Source: Echria macrotheca
Taxonomy: Eukaryota > Ascomycota > Sordariomycetes > Sordariales > Schizotheciaceae
Length of the DNA stretch: 64,000 nt
NCBI GenBank assembly: GCA_030411725.1
Contig: MU839833.1
Location: forward strand, 434,001 to 498,000
Direction of reading: 5' to 3'
The translations under genes were made by a program, and so were the position numbers. The notes beneath the pieces are model-generated. The model was given only the letters and a program-made list of their open reading frames with translations. It did no database searches and had not been told where the DNA came from. Below are positions 10,217 through 23,311 of the stretch, piece by piece. Each line of letters opens with the position of its first letter. Position 1 is the first letter of the stretch.

Positions 10217-12445
10217 GGTGGGGTTTCAAGTGGGCTTTGGCGACGAAAATGAATTTTTTTTCTTAGGAAGTGGATTCCGGCGATGTCGGAGCAGGAGGCT
10301 GTATACCGGACCGTGTGTGGGAGAAAGGGAATGGCGTTTCCAAAGGGGGCAATGAGCCGACTAAGATAAGGGATGGTTCGCAGAGATATGGATGGGTACT
10401 TGGGTGTGTGAGGATTCTCGGGAGGAGAGATACACAAGTCGGAGATGTAGCGGGGGCGGGGTTTAGCTAGGTCATCGGTGTCAAGGGTTTGGGGCGATTT
10501 CGGAGCAACCGTTTTTTAGAGGAGCGGCCACAGGGCCCGCAGTGGATATCGGCAGCGGGGCCGTAGGGACCGGGTCTGAACAAGGCTTTTACCCCTCCTT
10601 TCGGCCACGGGATTATCCGGCCCGGACCTACTACTTAGCCCAATTAGCATGCCGGTGGGCATCACGGAGCTCACTGCTGTTTGCGTGACAAAATATTGAC
10701 TTTGTCGGAAACATTTTATCCTGCAATACATACATGGTGCTTTTGTTCACTCATATGAAGTCGGACATATGGACCCTATCTGTCCAGAGAAGCCCATGCT
10801 AGCCAGGGAAAACAGCACAGATCGAAGTGCAACGTGATGTCTGATGTGTTGCCAGTTGGACAACGGATCCAAAATCCGATTGTGAATGTGGTGGCGGTCA
10901 CGGAGCAGGTTGAATACAAAACTCCCTGTTTGCAACTCAAGCATGAACTTTGTGCTCTCCGGCCCCGGTTGAGCTTCATGTGCCCCGGTTCATCTCAAGA
11001 ACGACCTCCTCGCTTCAGTCGCACCTAGTAGGTACACTGCAGCCCTACTTGATGCCAGTAGAGTTGGGCTTGCTCTACCTTGCACCAGATACAAACACAA
11101 ACCAACAAGCGTGGTAAATTTTAACGTTTTATTCTCCGCTCTCCACCTGCTCGTGACATCCGACCAGACTAGCAAAACAAAAAATCACAAAGCTTGACGA
11201 AGCCACAATGTCTCGTGTCTCTTGGCCTCCCGACGAAAGCCACCTACCGAACCATCCACAGCGTACCGTCTCACCACAAGAGGCGAATGCACGTGTGTCC
11301 CGCCTGAGTGGTTTCCCTGTCTCGCCACCGGTCCAGTCTCAATGTGGTACCCAGGTTAGGTACCTGTACGGAAGACCGGCACGGACGAGCCCTACCATCC
11401 ACAAAGAACAAGGTACAGAGACAACTGACAAACACATGCCATAGCCCAGCCGGATGTCGTCATCCAATAAACCTTTGTCCCTTTTTCGCCTCCCAACAAC
11501 CACGACCAAGCAGGAAAAGAACAATACTTCGGCTGGCTCGTGGGGGCACAGGCACACCAGGGGCAGCACAAAGGGCAACTGTGAAAATCTGGGGAGGGGG
11601 GTTGGCCCCGGTTGGGATGGGGGATGGGGGTGGCCAACAAACAAGCAGAAGCTGGCACCTTGGGCCTTGGCATTATCAAAGAGGCTGCAGCTGAACCCTC
11701 TGGAGGGAAGGGAAGCTGAAGCGGCGGGCCTCGTCCAGACTTCAGACGAATCCAGATTCCAGCCCGGCCGCCTCGCTTGATCCCTTGGCTACCTAGTGTA
11801 CTCTAGCCTCCACGGGACGAAGTAACTCCCGGGGAAACTAGCAGAGCTTAATTTACCTACTCTACCGGTTCCACGTCAGCGATGTGGATCTCTCCTCGAC
11901 GGATACGGGTTGAGAGCACGCGACGGATCTGTTCTTTTGGGATTCCTGTACGTAACTCGGCGGCTAGCCCTGGCGCCTTAGTCTAATGTGGGGAAGTGAA
12001 ATGAAAGTCTAGCCCGGCGTACCCGACGCATGGTCGGATCATCTCCGGCCGGGGACACTACTGAAGGGGACAGCCGTCGGTTCATGCCGTCGTTAGCGTG
12101 ACATCTCACCGTCTGCTGCTGTCTGTACCATAGCTGACAAGTCGAAGCAATGACTCCATCAAGATCATGACGGGGTAAGGCTCAGGTAGCTCAGCCGGAT
12201 GTTGTGAGAGAAGAGTGACGTGACAACCGCCTATGACATGGAGTGAAGGACACCAGTAACGATATCTAACAAAAAATAAAACCATCAATAAACATGCTAC
12301 CATTAAACTCAGAACCTCATTACCCATGGTATCATCGAATTACGCCCGCCGCTCGAGGCAACCAAGATCAACACCAGCCCGTGGATATCAAATCCAAACG
12401 CCGACCTGCAATGAGAAAAAGAGACTTCAACGTCGAACGATGCCA
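10217..12445. other. Intergenic region, 2.2 kb
   Basis: Between the aminotransferase start (minus) and the bHLH stop (minus). Short open frames occur on both strands, but none shows a recognisable motif or a convincing splice chain. The part around 12230-12330 is AT-rich. Confidence 0.4.
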
Positions 12446-13658
12446 CTACTCCTTCACCGATTCAGCCTGACCCTCCTCCTTATTCCCATTCTTCAGCTCC
12501 TCCCCATCCTTATTCACACCGTCATCATGACCATCCTCCTGCTGCTCCTGCCCACGATACCTCTCCACCTCCACCCTCAATGCCTCATTCTCCCGCTGTA
12601 GCTTCCGGATATACCCAATCGCCATCTCGGCCACATCCACCTTGCTAAAATGCGGATACAAGCCCACCTGCACCGTCGCCGCAGCGTCCCCTTCCGGCCC
12701 GACCTGGTCCTCGAGCGGCATCAGCTTCTGCATCTCCCGGATCGCGGCCGTCAGCCTGTTCCGCCTCGACTTCTCCGACAGCTTGTGCGCGATTCGCCGC
12801 TCCAGCATCTTGGCCGCAAAGTCATCGGGGGACTCGCCCGCGCCGCTGAGGTCGATCGTCTCCGGCGCCGCCACCTTGCTCATCCGGAACGTGTGTCGGT
12901 ATGTTGCTGCTGCCGCTGCCGTCTGCATTGTCGGCGTCGACGGCTGGTTCTGCTGTCGTCGGCTGCTAGCCTTGCTGACTCGAGAACTGCTCGTGCCGCC
13001 AACACCACTTCCGGTGCCACGACGACGCCGCGCGGTGCTGGGGGCTTGCGAACGGACGAGCTGCGGGAGAATCTGTAGATCCTCGGACGAGTTGTCGTTG
13101 AGGGACCAGTTCGAGTCCGAGTCGTCATCGGCTTTGATTTTCGGCGACGACAGCTGCTGCGGCTGGTGGTACGGCGGAAGCCAGGGGAAGTCGGCTCCCG
13201 GAACTGCGCCTGCCCGGAATAGCCCCCATTCCGGTGCTTCATGGTGTGACGGGGACGAGACCAAGAGATCGTTGTGCGCTGGATGTTGATCCTCGACCGA
13301 GGTTAATCGCTCAATCGCCTGCAACACCCGGCTGTCAGTACGTCCCGCCAAGAGACAGCAGCTCAAATGCAATGCTGATTGCCAGTGAGAAAAAAAAAAA
13401 AAAAAAGAGAGAGAGAGAACGAACGGGAACTTGGTGCCGGTGCAATGCTTGACTCTGAGCGAGCCAGTTCTGCTGCCAAAACGACGACACGCCCGGCCCG
13501 AAATCGAGCTTCGGGAAGCCGGGCTGCTCGAACGCGACATGGAGCGACTCGTGCGAAGCGTCGTCGGCTTCGGCCCAGATATGCCGCTCGGGAAAGGAGC
13601 TTTCGCCCTGTCTCCCGGGCAAGCTGAAGCTTAATCGGTCGCTGACAACGGGATGCAT
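12446..13658 (-). CDS. Basic helix-loop-helix (bHLH) transcription factor
   Basis: Exons 13658..13425 and 13318..12446 give 368 aa. The intron has a GTTCGT donor, a long pyrimidine tract on the coding strand, a CTGAC branch site and a TTGCAG acceptor. The bHLH domain (about residues 252-319) starts with RRIAHKLSEKSRRNRL. His, Glu and Arg are at the positions that contact an E-box, and the Arg pair suggests CACGTG-type recognition. A long loop follows, then SKVDVAEMAIGYIRKLQRENEALRVEVERYR in two parts as helix 2 running into a short leucine-zipper-like coil. The N-terminal half is disordered, with an Asp/Ser acidic patch; the C-terminus is Glu/Asp/Gln-rich. The true start is uncertain. The frame stays open to 13721, where an acceptor-like CCCAG precedes it, so one more small 5' exon is possible. 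Confidence 0.85.
13390..13419. repeat. Intron homopurine tract A17(GA)n
   Basis: On the plus strand, 17 A followed by a GA dinucleotide run; on the coding strand of the bHLH gene it is a CT/T pyrimidine tract directly after the donor. Such tracts change length easily. Confidence 0.9.
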
Positions 13659-16574
13659 TTCGTCACCGCCGGGCAGCAATCTGTCGGGCGTCCAGTTCGG
13701 CGGGGTCCGGATTTGCAGAGACACGGCGCTGGGTCAATCAAGGTGAGATACTGTTGCATTCTTCAACCTTTCTGTATCCCCTGATGGGCTACGCGATCGC
13801 CGTGTATGAGCACACCATCCATCCAGCTCGGGGAGATCACCATCAGCTCAGATATGAAGAGGAAAGGGCTGGAACTGCTGGTCGCCGAGATTTCGAGCTA
13901 CGGGGAAGTCGCATGCCCAGGCCGCCCATGGTCACGCTGGCGCCTTCCCCCACTGCGACAGGCTAACAGTTGCGCATCTGCAGACCATCACAGAGACGCC
14001 ATCAAAAGGAAGCATACCGGTGCTGCCAGTCACAAGTTGGGGGCGTCCAGGGCCCAGCTCACGTAAATTCAACGTAAACCTCAGAGGGTGGCCCCACCAC
14101 CATGAAATGGGTGTCCAATCTTCTTTGCGCTGTCGACGAGGGGGAATATGCAGCTTTGACCTGCATCGCGTTATAAGGCGTCATGGCGCCACTAAGCAAA
14201 AATGCCCCTGTCGCCGTCCGCTAGTACTCTCACCATCCAATGCGCTCGCGAGGAAACCCGACATGCCTCGACCATGGTGACCGACTGAACGTTGATGAAT
14301 GCAATATGAACTGCGCCTTTGGCGTCGGCCGGCTGAGATTGCGCAACACCAGCTGCAGCGCATCGCGGGGAGCCACGCCTTCCATATCCAGAGTGTCGGG
14401 AAGCGCTTTGTCCGCCCTGGCCTCGGCCGTCTTCAGCTCCCGCCTCAAAGCGGGGGTGCCGTCTTCGATGGAGTTGCCGCCGTCTGCCCTACTGGTTACC
14501 GACCACCAAGATGAGCTAACCCGTCCTATATTAGCGGTGGTGGAGCGTCACGGCGACCGGTCTAGAACTCGAGCCATCGGCTCCTACCGTAACCCTTGTA
14601 CCGAAGTTAAACGATGGAGGCGTACCTAGTGCTGTAAGTGCGGAGCAGAACTGTCGCCAGGCCCTGTCGATACGTCTGTGAAGTCGAAATTTGGTCGATC
14701 GTGGCGCGCATCAAATCTGCCATGCAGTCTGTCCCCCAACTAACCTCTGTACCCGGAACCCTAACTCCCCAGAGGAGGTCGCTAGCGGGGCAGGTAGGAT
14801 ACTGCCGCCACTGGTGTTGCTTCTGGTGCCGGACACCGGATCGACAGCAAATCGCAACTCGGCACACGCAACCATGTAGATACGCTCCCGAGTCTCGTGG
14901 GAACGCTGTGGTCCCGGTGGCCTGCGTGCCTGCACAGCGGATCTTGGATGTTGCCCTACCGTGTCCCGGCCGTCATCCCCGTCCCCTGTAGCAAGCAACG
15001 TCGGAACCCAGGTGCTTGGTAACTGGACAGCGAACGACAGGCCCTAGGTAAGGTCTGGTTGCACTGCGGCCGCGGAGAAAAGAGAATGACTTGCTGGATG
15101 GAGCCTTGCTCGCAACCGAGTCTGAGTTGAGGGAGTGGATGCACCTGTTGGCGCACCAGCTCTGAGCAATGTGGTTGTATGGAATATGGGGGCTTGATCA
15201 CGCAAGCGCACCCCAAGCTTTCGCCATGCAGGAAAAGTGCGGGCGGCCTGTTTATACGTGGAGAACTTTGTGAAAATCCCTCACTAGGCCACTTTGGGAA
15301 AGCTAGCCGCGCCTTGCATGCAACCACCTGTGAGGGGTCGTTGGACAGAATCAAGACATACGAAAATGCGATCCGCGTAGAACGGCACTGCCGCTCGAGG
15401 AGGTATGAAGAGAAGAAAGAAACGAGACGACGGGAGATGCGAGAGAGAAAGGAGAGCAGGAAAAGAGGATGACTTGGAAGAGAGACGAGGTTCGGCGCGT
15501 GCCCCGCTGGGTTGGGGAAACCAAGATGGTGAAGTCGGGGTATCCTTGGGAGCGCCCGAGGCGACACCCACAAGAACGCGCAACAACAAAGGAGGCCAAA
15601 CTCGACGAGACCACCTTGGCAAACGCCACAAATGCGGCTCGCCCAAATAGCAGACGGCGAGAAAACAAGAGAGGAAACTCGCGGCCAGAGATATTCCCAG
15701 TTCCCTGCCCAGCTCGCCCAGGACGCCTTACAGCAACCAAGCTTCGTCGAGGCCTTGGACCGCCGTGGCAGTCGGGGAAAACGCCTCTGCCCAGAGGATT
15801 GGCGATCTCTTGACGTGTGCCGAGCAATCTCTTGGCTTCTTCAACACCAACAACACCCAATATCCCAACGTTGAGAGCCTCAACCTCCTGTGAGATGTCG
15901 GTAGCCAGGTGGATGTTTATAGAGTAGCCGCGGAAGTTCCCACAGTGGGGGGTTCCTCGGTTGACCCTGGACCTGAGATGGAGAGAATGGCTGGCGGCTG
16001 CAGCAGCGGGCACCCAGGGATTCGGAATTTGCTGCATGTCCCGTGGCAAGATCCGTCTTTGTGCTCCCGTGTCGATGGTGTGAAAGTTCGTCAGTCAATA
16101 CTGAAAGACGGACTGCAACCTCACTTATCTCTGACGAATTGCGTCGCCTAATGGAGAATTCCATCACGGCCGTGCCCGGTTAGCAATACCGCTCCTGGCT
16201 GTAGAAGGAAGCCAAGTGCTGCAGTTCGACAGACTCGAGGTGGATGGGATGGATGAGCATGGATGGGGGGCGTTGCAACCCGCGCTCGCTACCCTGGTCG
16301 CGGTCTCTGCCAGAGCTGACTTTGCCGGTTCCACAATCGGCGCGTAGAACTCGCAGAGTCCCCTCCCTCCCCAAATCCAGCCCCAAGTCTTCGCTGCATT
16401 CCATGTGTCATTGCAACCCGCATGACGGGAGGGATCAGCACCGCACACAATCCCGCTGCGCATCGCTGCGAGTGCTTTATGTGCAGGCGCCGTCTTGTAT
16501 AAAGACCACCCTCCCATGCAAGGCTTCTTTTGCCGACACCCAACGCCTCTGCCATATCGCGACCAACATCCAGA
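13659..16574. other. Divergent intergenic region (bHLH / sulfate permease), 2.9 kb
   Basis: No gene is firmly supported. On the minus strand 14230-14500 reads as a coding-like stretch (charged, helix-prone, containing ELKTAEARADKALPDTL) that ends at a GTGAGA donor-like site. A further open stretch lies near 14050-14150. I could not link them to a start, a stop or a family. Confidence 0.35.
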
Positions 16575-19043
16575 ATGACTTCCACGTTTGGCGACCGGGT
16601 CAAGCGCTTCCTCGGCATCGACCCCGAGGACAGGCTCGACGACTCGGCCTACTACGAGGATGGCTCGTTCCTCGAGTCCGAGGTGTCCACCAAGGACTTC
16701 CTCCTTGGCTTCGTCCCCACGGGCGCTGGCATCTCGCGCTATCTCCATGAGCTCTTCCCTTTCCTGGGGTGGATCTTCCACTACAACCTGACGTGGCTGC
16801 TCGGAGACCTCATTGCCGGTGAGTTCAGTGTTGCTCGTGAAGACGACGGGGCTGATCGAGACAGGTATCACCGTCGGATTCGTCGTCGTGCCTCAGGGCA
16901 TGGCCTATGCCCTACTGGCCAACCTCCCCCCTGAGTACGGCCTGTACACTTCCTTTGTCGGCTTCATCCTGTACTGGGCGTTCGCGACTTCGAAGGATAT
17001 CACCATCGGCGTAAGTGGCAGCGCCGAAGTGGCAAAACTTGGCTGACAGACGTAGACGGTTGCTGTGATGTCCACCATCGTGGGAAACATCATTACCAAT
17101 GTCCAGAAAGTCCACCCTGACCTCGCTGCTGAAGTGATCGCGCGCAGCTTGGCCCTCGTATCTGGCATCGTTCTGCTATTTTTCGGCGTCATCAGAATCG
17201 GCTGGATTGTCGAGTTCATCCCTCTGGTTGCCATTGGTGCTTTCATGACCGGTTCCGCCATCAGCATCGCCGCCGGCCAGGTTCCCACTCTGATGGGCAT
17301 TTCGGGCGTCAACAGCCGTGCCGAGACGTACAACGTCATCATCGACACGCTCAAGGGGCTGCCACGGACCAAGCTCGACGCCGCCATGGGACTGAGCGCC
17401 CTCTTCGGTCTGTACTTCATCCGTTGGTTCTGCAACTTCATGGGCAGGCGATACCCCAACCGACAGAAGACGTGGTTCTTCCTCTCGACACTGCGAATGG
17501 CTTTCGTCGTCATCCTGTTCATCCTTGTCAGCTGGCTTGTCAACAGAAACGTGAGCAAGGCCTCAAACGCGAAGTTCAAGATATTGGGAACTGTCCCAAG
17601 TGGTAAGTCAACTCACCATGCAGAGAAAGCCTCGCTAACCATGTAGGTTTCCAACATGTTGGTGCCCCGCGGTTCGACAAGGAGGTCCTGAGCGCCATTG
17701 CCAGCGATATCCCGACCACCATCATCGTCTTGCTCATCGAGCACATTGCCATCTCCAAGTCGTTCGGGCGCGTGAACAACTACATCATCAACCCCTCGCA
17801 GGAGCTCGTCGCCATCGGCTTCACCAACATCTTTGGCCCCTTCCTTGGCGGGTATCCGGCTACCGGCTCGTTCTCCCGCACTGCCATCAAGTCCAAGGCT
17901 GGTGTGCGCACGCCGCTCGCCGGTATTTTCACCGCCGTCGTCGTCCTCCTCGCCCTGTACGCCCTGACCTCAGTGTTCTTCTACATCCCGAGTGCCTCGC
18001 TTGCCGCCATCATCATCCACGCGGTCGGTGATCTCATCACGCCACCGAAGGAAGTTTATCGCTATTGGCAGACGTCGCCGCTGGAGGTCGTCATCTTCTT
18101 TGCCGGCGTCTTCGTGTCCATCTTCACGTCGATCGAGAACGGCATTTATACCACCATTTGCGTGTCGCTTGCTGTCCTCCTCTTCCGCACGGCCAAGTCG
18201 CCGGGTCGTTTCCTGGGCAAGGTTGACGTTTTTACCGTTCCTCGCGATTCTGTCGTTGGCGGCGCAAGCGTCAGCCGGGCCAATGCCCCTGGCAACTCGC
18301 ACCCCGCGTTTCTTCCCCTCGATAGACTCGACCTCACGAACCCGGAGGTTGAGCTGCACTCCCCGGCTCCTGGTGTCTTTGTGTACCGCTTTGGTGAGGG
18401 GTTGAACTACGTCAACTGCGCCCGTCACCTTGACAACCTCACGATCCACATCTTTAAGCACACCCGTCGCACACAGCTCGACAAGTACCAAAAGATTGGG
18501 GACAGGCCGTGGAACGACCCCGGGCCGCGCCGTGGCAAGCCCGCGGTCGATGATGACACGGCCTCGCGGCCGACGCTAAAGGCCGTGATCCTGGATTTCT
18601 CAGCCGTCAACTTTGTCGATGCCACGGCTACCCAGGCACTGGTCGATCTGCGTAACCAGTTTGCGCGGTACGCCGAGCCGGATCACGTCGAGTGGCACTT
18701 TGCAGGCGTCGGCAACCGCTGGACGAAGCGGGCGCTCGTTGTTGCAGGCTTTGGCCGAGACAGAGGCGCCACCAGCGGGGAGAAGGGGTCTGGCGGGCCG
18801 TTGATTGCCGTGGGTGGTGTCGGCGGAACGCAAGGCGAGAGGGCAGCGCCCACCGAGGTTGATAGTAAGAGAGCCGATGACATTGAGACGGGAGAGATCT
18901 CGCCCGTGTCTTCAGCCCAGGTTGGGGGCAGGCTGGTGCCCATCTACGGCATCAACCGGCCGTTCTTCCATGTCGATATCGAGACGGCGTTGAAGAATGT
19001 GACGCAGAACCTGCAAGGCAGGACCGGGTCGGAGTCGAACTAG
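16575..19043 (+). CDS. Sulfate permease (SLC26/SulP family) with STAS domain
   Basis: Four exons (16575..16818, 16865..17010, 17056..17602, 17647..19043) with short GTGAGT/GTAAGT introns give 777 aa. The protein moves sulfate across the plasma membrane in symport with protons, for sulfur assimilation. The membrane part shows the SulP signature ITVGFVVVPQGMAYALLA and YGLYTSFVGFI after the first splice, then many hydrophobic helices, and GYPATGSFSRTAI. A cytoplasmic STAS domain follows, with LKAVILDFSAVNFVDATA at its core, and the tail ends FFHVDIETALKNV. Length and order fit fungal sulfate permeases such as Neurospora CYS-14 or Aspergillus SB; which of the two paralogue groups it belongs to is not decided. 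An in-frame ATG at 16530 exists; 16575 was preferred because the family's N-terminus starts near there. Confidence 0.93.
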
Positions 19044-21012
19044 GCGGTGTTTTTTGGGTATGGGTTTAGGTTTGGCTTCTGAGTTGGCAAGTGATACCAC
19101 ATTGTGTTTTGAATAGTTGTCTGGGGAAAGTTTAATAAATATTGGAGATGGGCAGTTTAATAAATATTTCGAATGGGGATTTTTGGAATGTTCGTGAAAT
19201 GCCAGTGATGCTGGTGCAAAGAAAGAGAGTCCGACCATTATGTCGTCAGAGTGACCGCAGCAGACAAGTGGTGAAAGCGAAAAATGGACGGAATGAGGGC
19301 TCGAAAGGCAGGAAGCGTTCCATGGGCTGCCGAATGATGAGGTGAAGTTGAAAGTGCAGAAGGACGATTGGGTGTGTCAGTTTCGGCTGGCATGTGTGCA
19401 GGGAGTCGGGCCCATATGTATCTGAGCACCCGAGTGCCGGTCGCGATCCGGCAGTCGGCCCCACAAAAGCCGCTTCCCTACCCGGCCAGCGCGGCAGTCG
19501 GGTCCACGCGAGCCGGTGCGGCACCCGACATCCGCAAGTGGCTTTTTACCTCACAGAAACTGAACTGCAGTCAACCATTCCGTCTATGGCGATTTTCTGG
19601 CAGCTGGGGCTGTATTTCGGTCTGCGATTGATGTGCGGAGAAATGCTTTGCTAGAGCAGTTGCTCGGGGCAGGCACGCCCGTCCAGTGAGAGCTTGCCCG
19701 GCATTTCCGCGTCAACCTGGCGAAGGAGGCTTCAAGTGCGCGCGTCTCCGCAAGAGTCCTGTGATTTCCTCTCACGTAGTTCTCGACAATAGAAGTAGTC
19801 GTACACCACGTAAATCGTAAGCAGTGAAAAGGCGATTCAGTGCAACACCGCGTTAAATGCACTTCAGTATCGTTGTCGTCACTGCTTTAATTAGAAAAGG
19901 GAACTATCCGCAGACCTCATGTCCAGAGCCCGGTTAGACTTACCGGCCCTCGGCCGATGGACGTCTGTCCCTACATCTTCGGGTCCTGTCGCATTGGGAC
20001 AGACTGCAGTGCAGACTCGGCCCCGCCTGGCCTGCTTGCTTGCGGCCGTGACAGTATGGTTGCGTATATAGGTTACCTTATGCCTTGCGGCCAACGTGCA
20101 GCCTCCGCAAAGCGCTGCAAGTGAATCCCCGACGGACTTGCATGAATACTGGCCAGTCCAACAGGCCCCATGTGTGGGAATATTCCTTGCGTGCGCACTC
20201 CTGCAGATAGTAGGCTGGTTCTGGTGGCAAAACGGTTGTACGTATTGTGTTGATGGTTGCAGGTGGAAATGCAGCCATCTAACAATATTCCTGAAAATTC
20301 TAAAAAAGGTTCTTTATTTCTACCCTACCGTTCCCAAATGCTCCTTCCTCTAACAATTGTGGGACCGCTCCTGCCGGTTCCAGACAGGCCTGCAGCTTTT
20401 TGCCTCGTGACGAAATCTCTCTGTCGGTATCCAAACATGTGCATGCAACGCATGTCCCGGTGGTCGTGAGAAAGTGGTGGCTGGCGTCAAGTCCGCTGCG
20501 GGCTTCGCCATCTCTTACGTACCTACCCAATCGACCACGCACTCCGAATATTTTCGGCATCCCGTTGCGCCTTAGGATTTTGCATGTGGGTTTGAGAAGG
20601 TAGAGAGGTATATAAAGGAGAGACAACCTGCCCATTCTCGTTCTCATCCATCGCTCATGTTCCACCGTGCAGGTTATGGTTCGACCATAGACCTCGGGCT
20701 TGCTTGGATGGTTTCACATTATATATGGCCGTCAAGTTCATCGGAAGGGTGGACTCTGCGTTCAAATATAATGTGGCATTCATCCAGAGTCTATGGGCGC
20801 ATCTCTCCTCACCTGGCACTTTGTATCGGGACGGGTTCTGTGACAACCCTATACATGTTGTGGACAACGCGTTCCGCGGTCTGGCACTGCCGAGGTAGAT
20901 ATGGATTATGTAGAACTGAAGAGAAATTTCCTTATCAGATATTACGCCGTTTCCAAGACCCCATATCTTATCTTGGACTTGTGGTCATTTTTTGTCAGAG
21001 ACAAAAACAATA
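19044..21012. other. Convergent intergenic region, 2.0 kb
   Basis: Lies between the stops of the sulfate permease (plus) and the GMC oxidoreductase (minus). AT-richer patches occur near 19070-19170 and 20250-20350. No gene, RNA or repeat is recognised. Confidence 0.4.
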
Positions 21013-23311
21013 TCACGCATCAGCAAGAATAACCTCGCTCCCTTTTTGCCCAACCATAAAGGTCGGCAGCACAGGAAACCCGCCAGGGCTAATGGGGAAA
21101 ACACTAGCATCCACAACCCTCAGCCCACTAACACCAAACACGCGAAACCCAGAGTCCACAACGGCCGTCTTATCCCCCTTCTTCCCCATCCTGCACGTCC
21201 CGACAGCGTGGTGCCCAAAAGTCTGCTCATTGATCCAGCTCTCGTCCTCGCGACGGTCCTTGCAAGACCCGTCGGCCGTCAGCCCGGCCCGACACGGCGG
21301 CTCCGTCGGCGTGACCGGCCCGTAAGGCGCCGGCAGCGACAGGAAATTGCGCCGGACCCAGGCGACGGCGTCGACCATGGCGCCGAGGTCGACGGCGCCC
21401 CCGTCACGCCCCGGCGATTCGTACTGCCGGATGTTGATCTCGGGCGGCACCGTGGCGTCGCGGGACGCGATGCGCACGTATCCCGCCGTGTTCTGGACCG
21501 ACATGCGGGACAGGCTGCGCCAGAGGGTCGAGGGCGGGTCTGAGAAGGGGAAGTTGCTCGCTGGTGGGGAGAAGCCGCGGAAGACGCCGGGGGGGCTTTT
21601 TTTTCAATGGGTTAGTAAGGTACGATCTTTCCTTGTCCGGGTCCGGAGCAACTCCGTGCTGGCTGGCTCCAGGCCAAGGCAATGACGAGAGAGAAAAAAC
21701 TCACGCAAAGGTAATCACATCCCGGTTCCCATCGGGACTATGTGCCGTCTTGAGGAACGCACACTCACTGTTCCCCGACGGCGCGGTATACGGCCCGACG
21801 CCCTGCTCCCACTGCGCCAGACACGGGTCTCCCGGCGCGCCGAACGTGCATGCCGCCCAGCCCGGGTCGCCGCCGCCGACCGAGGTGATGTTGACCGGGC
21901 TCAGCCCGGCCACGGGCAGTTCCTGGTTGTCGCGGAGGTTCTCGCCTACGCCGGGCAGGTCCGAGACGACGGGGATGCCGAGCGACCTTAAAAGCTTGCC
22001 GTCGCCGATGCCGCTGAGCTGCAGCAGCTGGGGCGAGTTGAAGACGCCGCCGCTGATGATGACCTCCTTGCGCGCGTAGGCCGTCAGCTTGGTGCCCTTG
22101 GGTGCCGTCGCCTTGTTGTACTGCCATGTTGCGCCGTAGACGCCTGCGCCCTGGAGATACTCGACGGCGTAGGCGCGGGGTGGTGATGGGCCCTTGTTGG
22201 GCTTGTCGAACAGGATCTTGGTGGCTAGCGACTCGAGCGAGAGCGTCAGCTTGTCGGTTGTGGCCAGGGTGCTCTTGACGAGGTCGCGGGGTGTCCAGCG
22301 GCGGCCCTTGTTGTTGTTGTGGTTGGGCAGCCCGAACGGCTCGGCTGTCCTGTCGCGGTCTGGTCCGAGGAAGTTGGCGTCGCGCTCGAGGTAGTTGAGC
22401 GCTGCGGCTTCGTCGACGGGGTGTCCGACTAGGTCGGAAGCCAGATGGGATAGCAGCGCCAGACGGCCCGGTTCCTGCAGATAGTACGACGAGGCGCCCT
22501 GTCCGGTTTGGACGAAGCCGTCGAAGCCGTGGCCGGCCCGCGACTCGTTTGGTCGGAGATACAGGTTCTTTTCGATCTTGACAAAGATGTCGCGCATTTT
22601 TGAAGCTCTGGAAGAGTATTAGCTTCGGTTTCGTGGCTCAGCTCAGCTCCATACAATCGGCCGGCTTGGTTTCAGGGGGGGCCTTACGACCACGACGAGT
22701 CACCAGTGAGCTTCGCGATCTTGTCCCAGTCAGCGTCGTTGGGCAGGACCGAGGCCATGGCGTTCACGATGGCGCTGCCACCAAGAGTCGCGCCGCGGGG
22801 GTACCTGTCCATTGTCAACACTTCTGACTCCCCTCCGGCATATATATACTTGGAAATTATACCATATCCCATTCAGCTTCGCGCCCGCGGGCGCGTCGGC
22901 CTTGGGACCGATCCAGTACTGTCCGTCAGGCAGCGTCCAGGTCAGCAGCCGATTACGCTCGTCGTCCTTCGGGTCGGAGTGGTGCCGGACGAAGAACGAC
23001 CATTGTAGGCCGAGACTCTGAGGGTAGTACAAGGCGTTGACCGTCGTCGAGACGTCGTCGCTAGCGTCCCGGCCGGCCTCAAGCAGGAGGACACTGTGGC
23101 CTGCGAGGGCGAGGTTGCTCGCTACGATGCCGCCTCCCGGGCCGCTGCCTACGACGATGTAGTCATGCTCGGTGGCGTTCGGGGGGGTCTTTGGAGGGGG
23201 CGAAGGAGGGGGCGAGGGAGGGGTTGGGGGTGGAGGGGCGGCCGAAGCGAAGAGAGAGAGGAGTGTGAGGACGAGAAAGGCGAGGAAGGAGTGACGATGG
23301 TGGGCAGCCAT
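21013..23311 (-). CDS. Secreted GMC oxidoreductase (FAD-dependent, AA3-like)
   Basis: Four exons (23311..22863, 22804..22688, 22607..21705, 21595..21013) keep phase and give 683 aa. A signal peptide (FLAFLVLTLLSLFASA) is followed by a proline-rich linker at about residues 26-44. The FAD-binding motif VVGSGPGGG (54-61) and LLLEAG come next. The splice at 22863/22804 restores WYPRGATLGGSAIVNAM, the GMC flavin loop. IISGGVFNSPQLLQLSGIG is the second GMC signature in altered form. Near the C-terminus the catalytic His of HHAVGTCRMG is present, but the usual second catalytic His/Asn is replaced by Phe in PGGFPVLPTF. The family oxidises sugars, alcohols or aryl alcohols and produces H2O2 or reduced quinones; the substrate here is unknown. 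The alternate 3' site choices were settled by this flavin-loop match. Confidence 0.88.

Noticed and set aside
14530..14680. Possible 5S rRNA or tRNA because of a GAAGTTAA-like element
   Set aside because: The fungal 5S internal promoter boxes and any cloverleaf are absent.
16403..16411. ATGTGTCAT upstream of the sulfate permease as a CYS3 sulfur-regulator site
   Set aside because: One base short of the ATGRYRYCAT consensus, so not a match.
20657..21325. 222-codon plus-strand open frame
   Set aside because: Runs antisense into the GMC oxidoreductase and has no motif.
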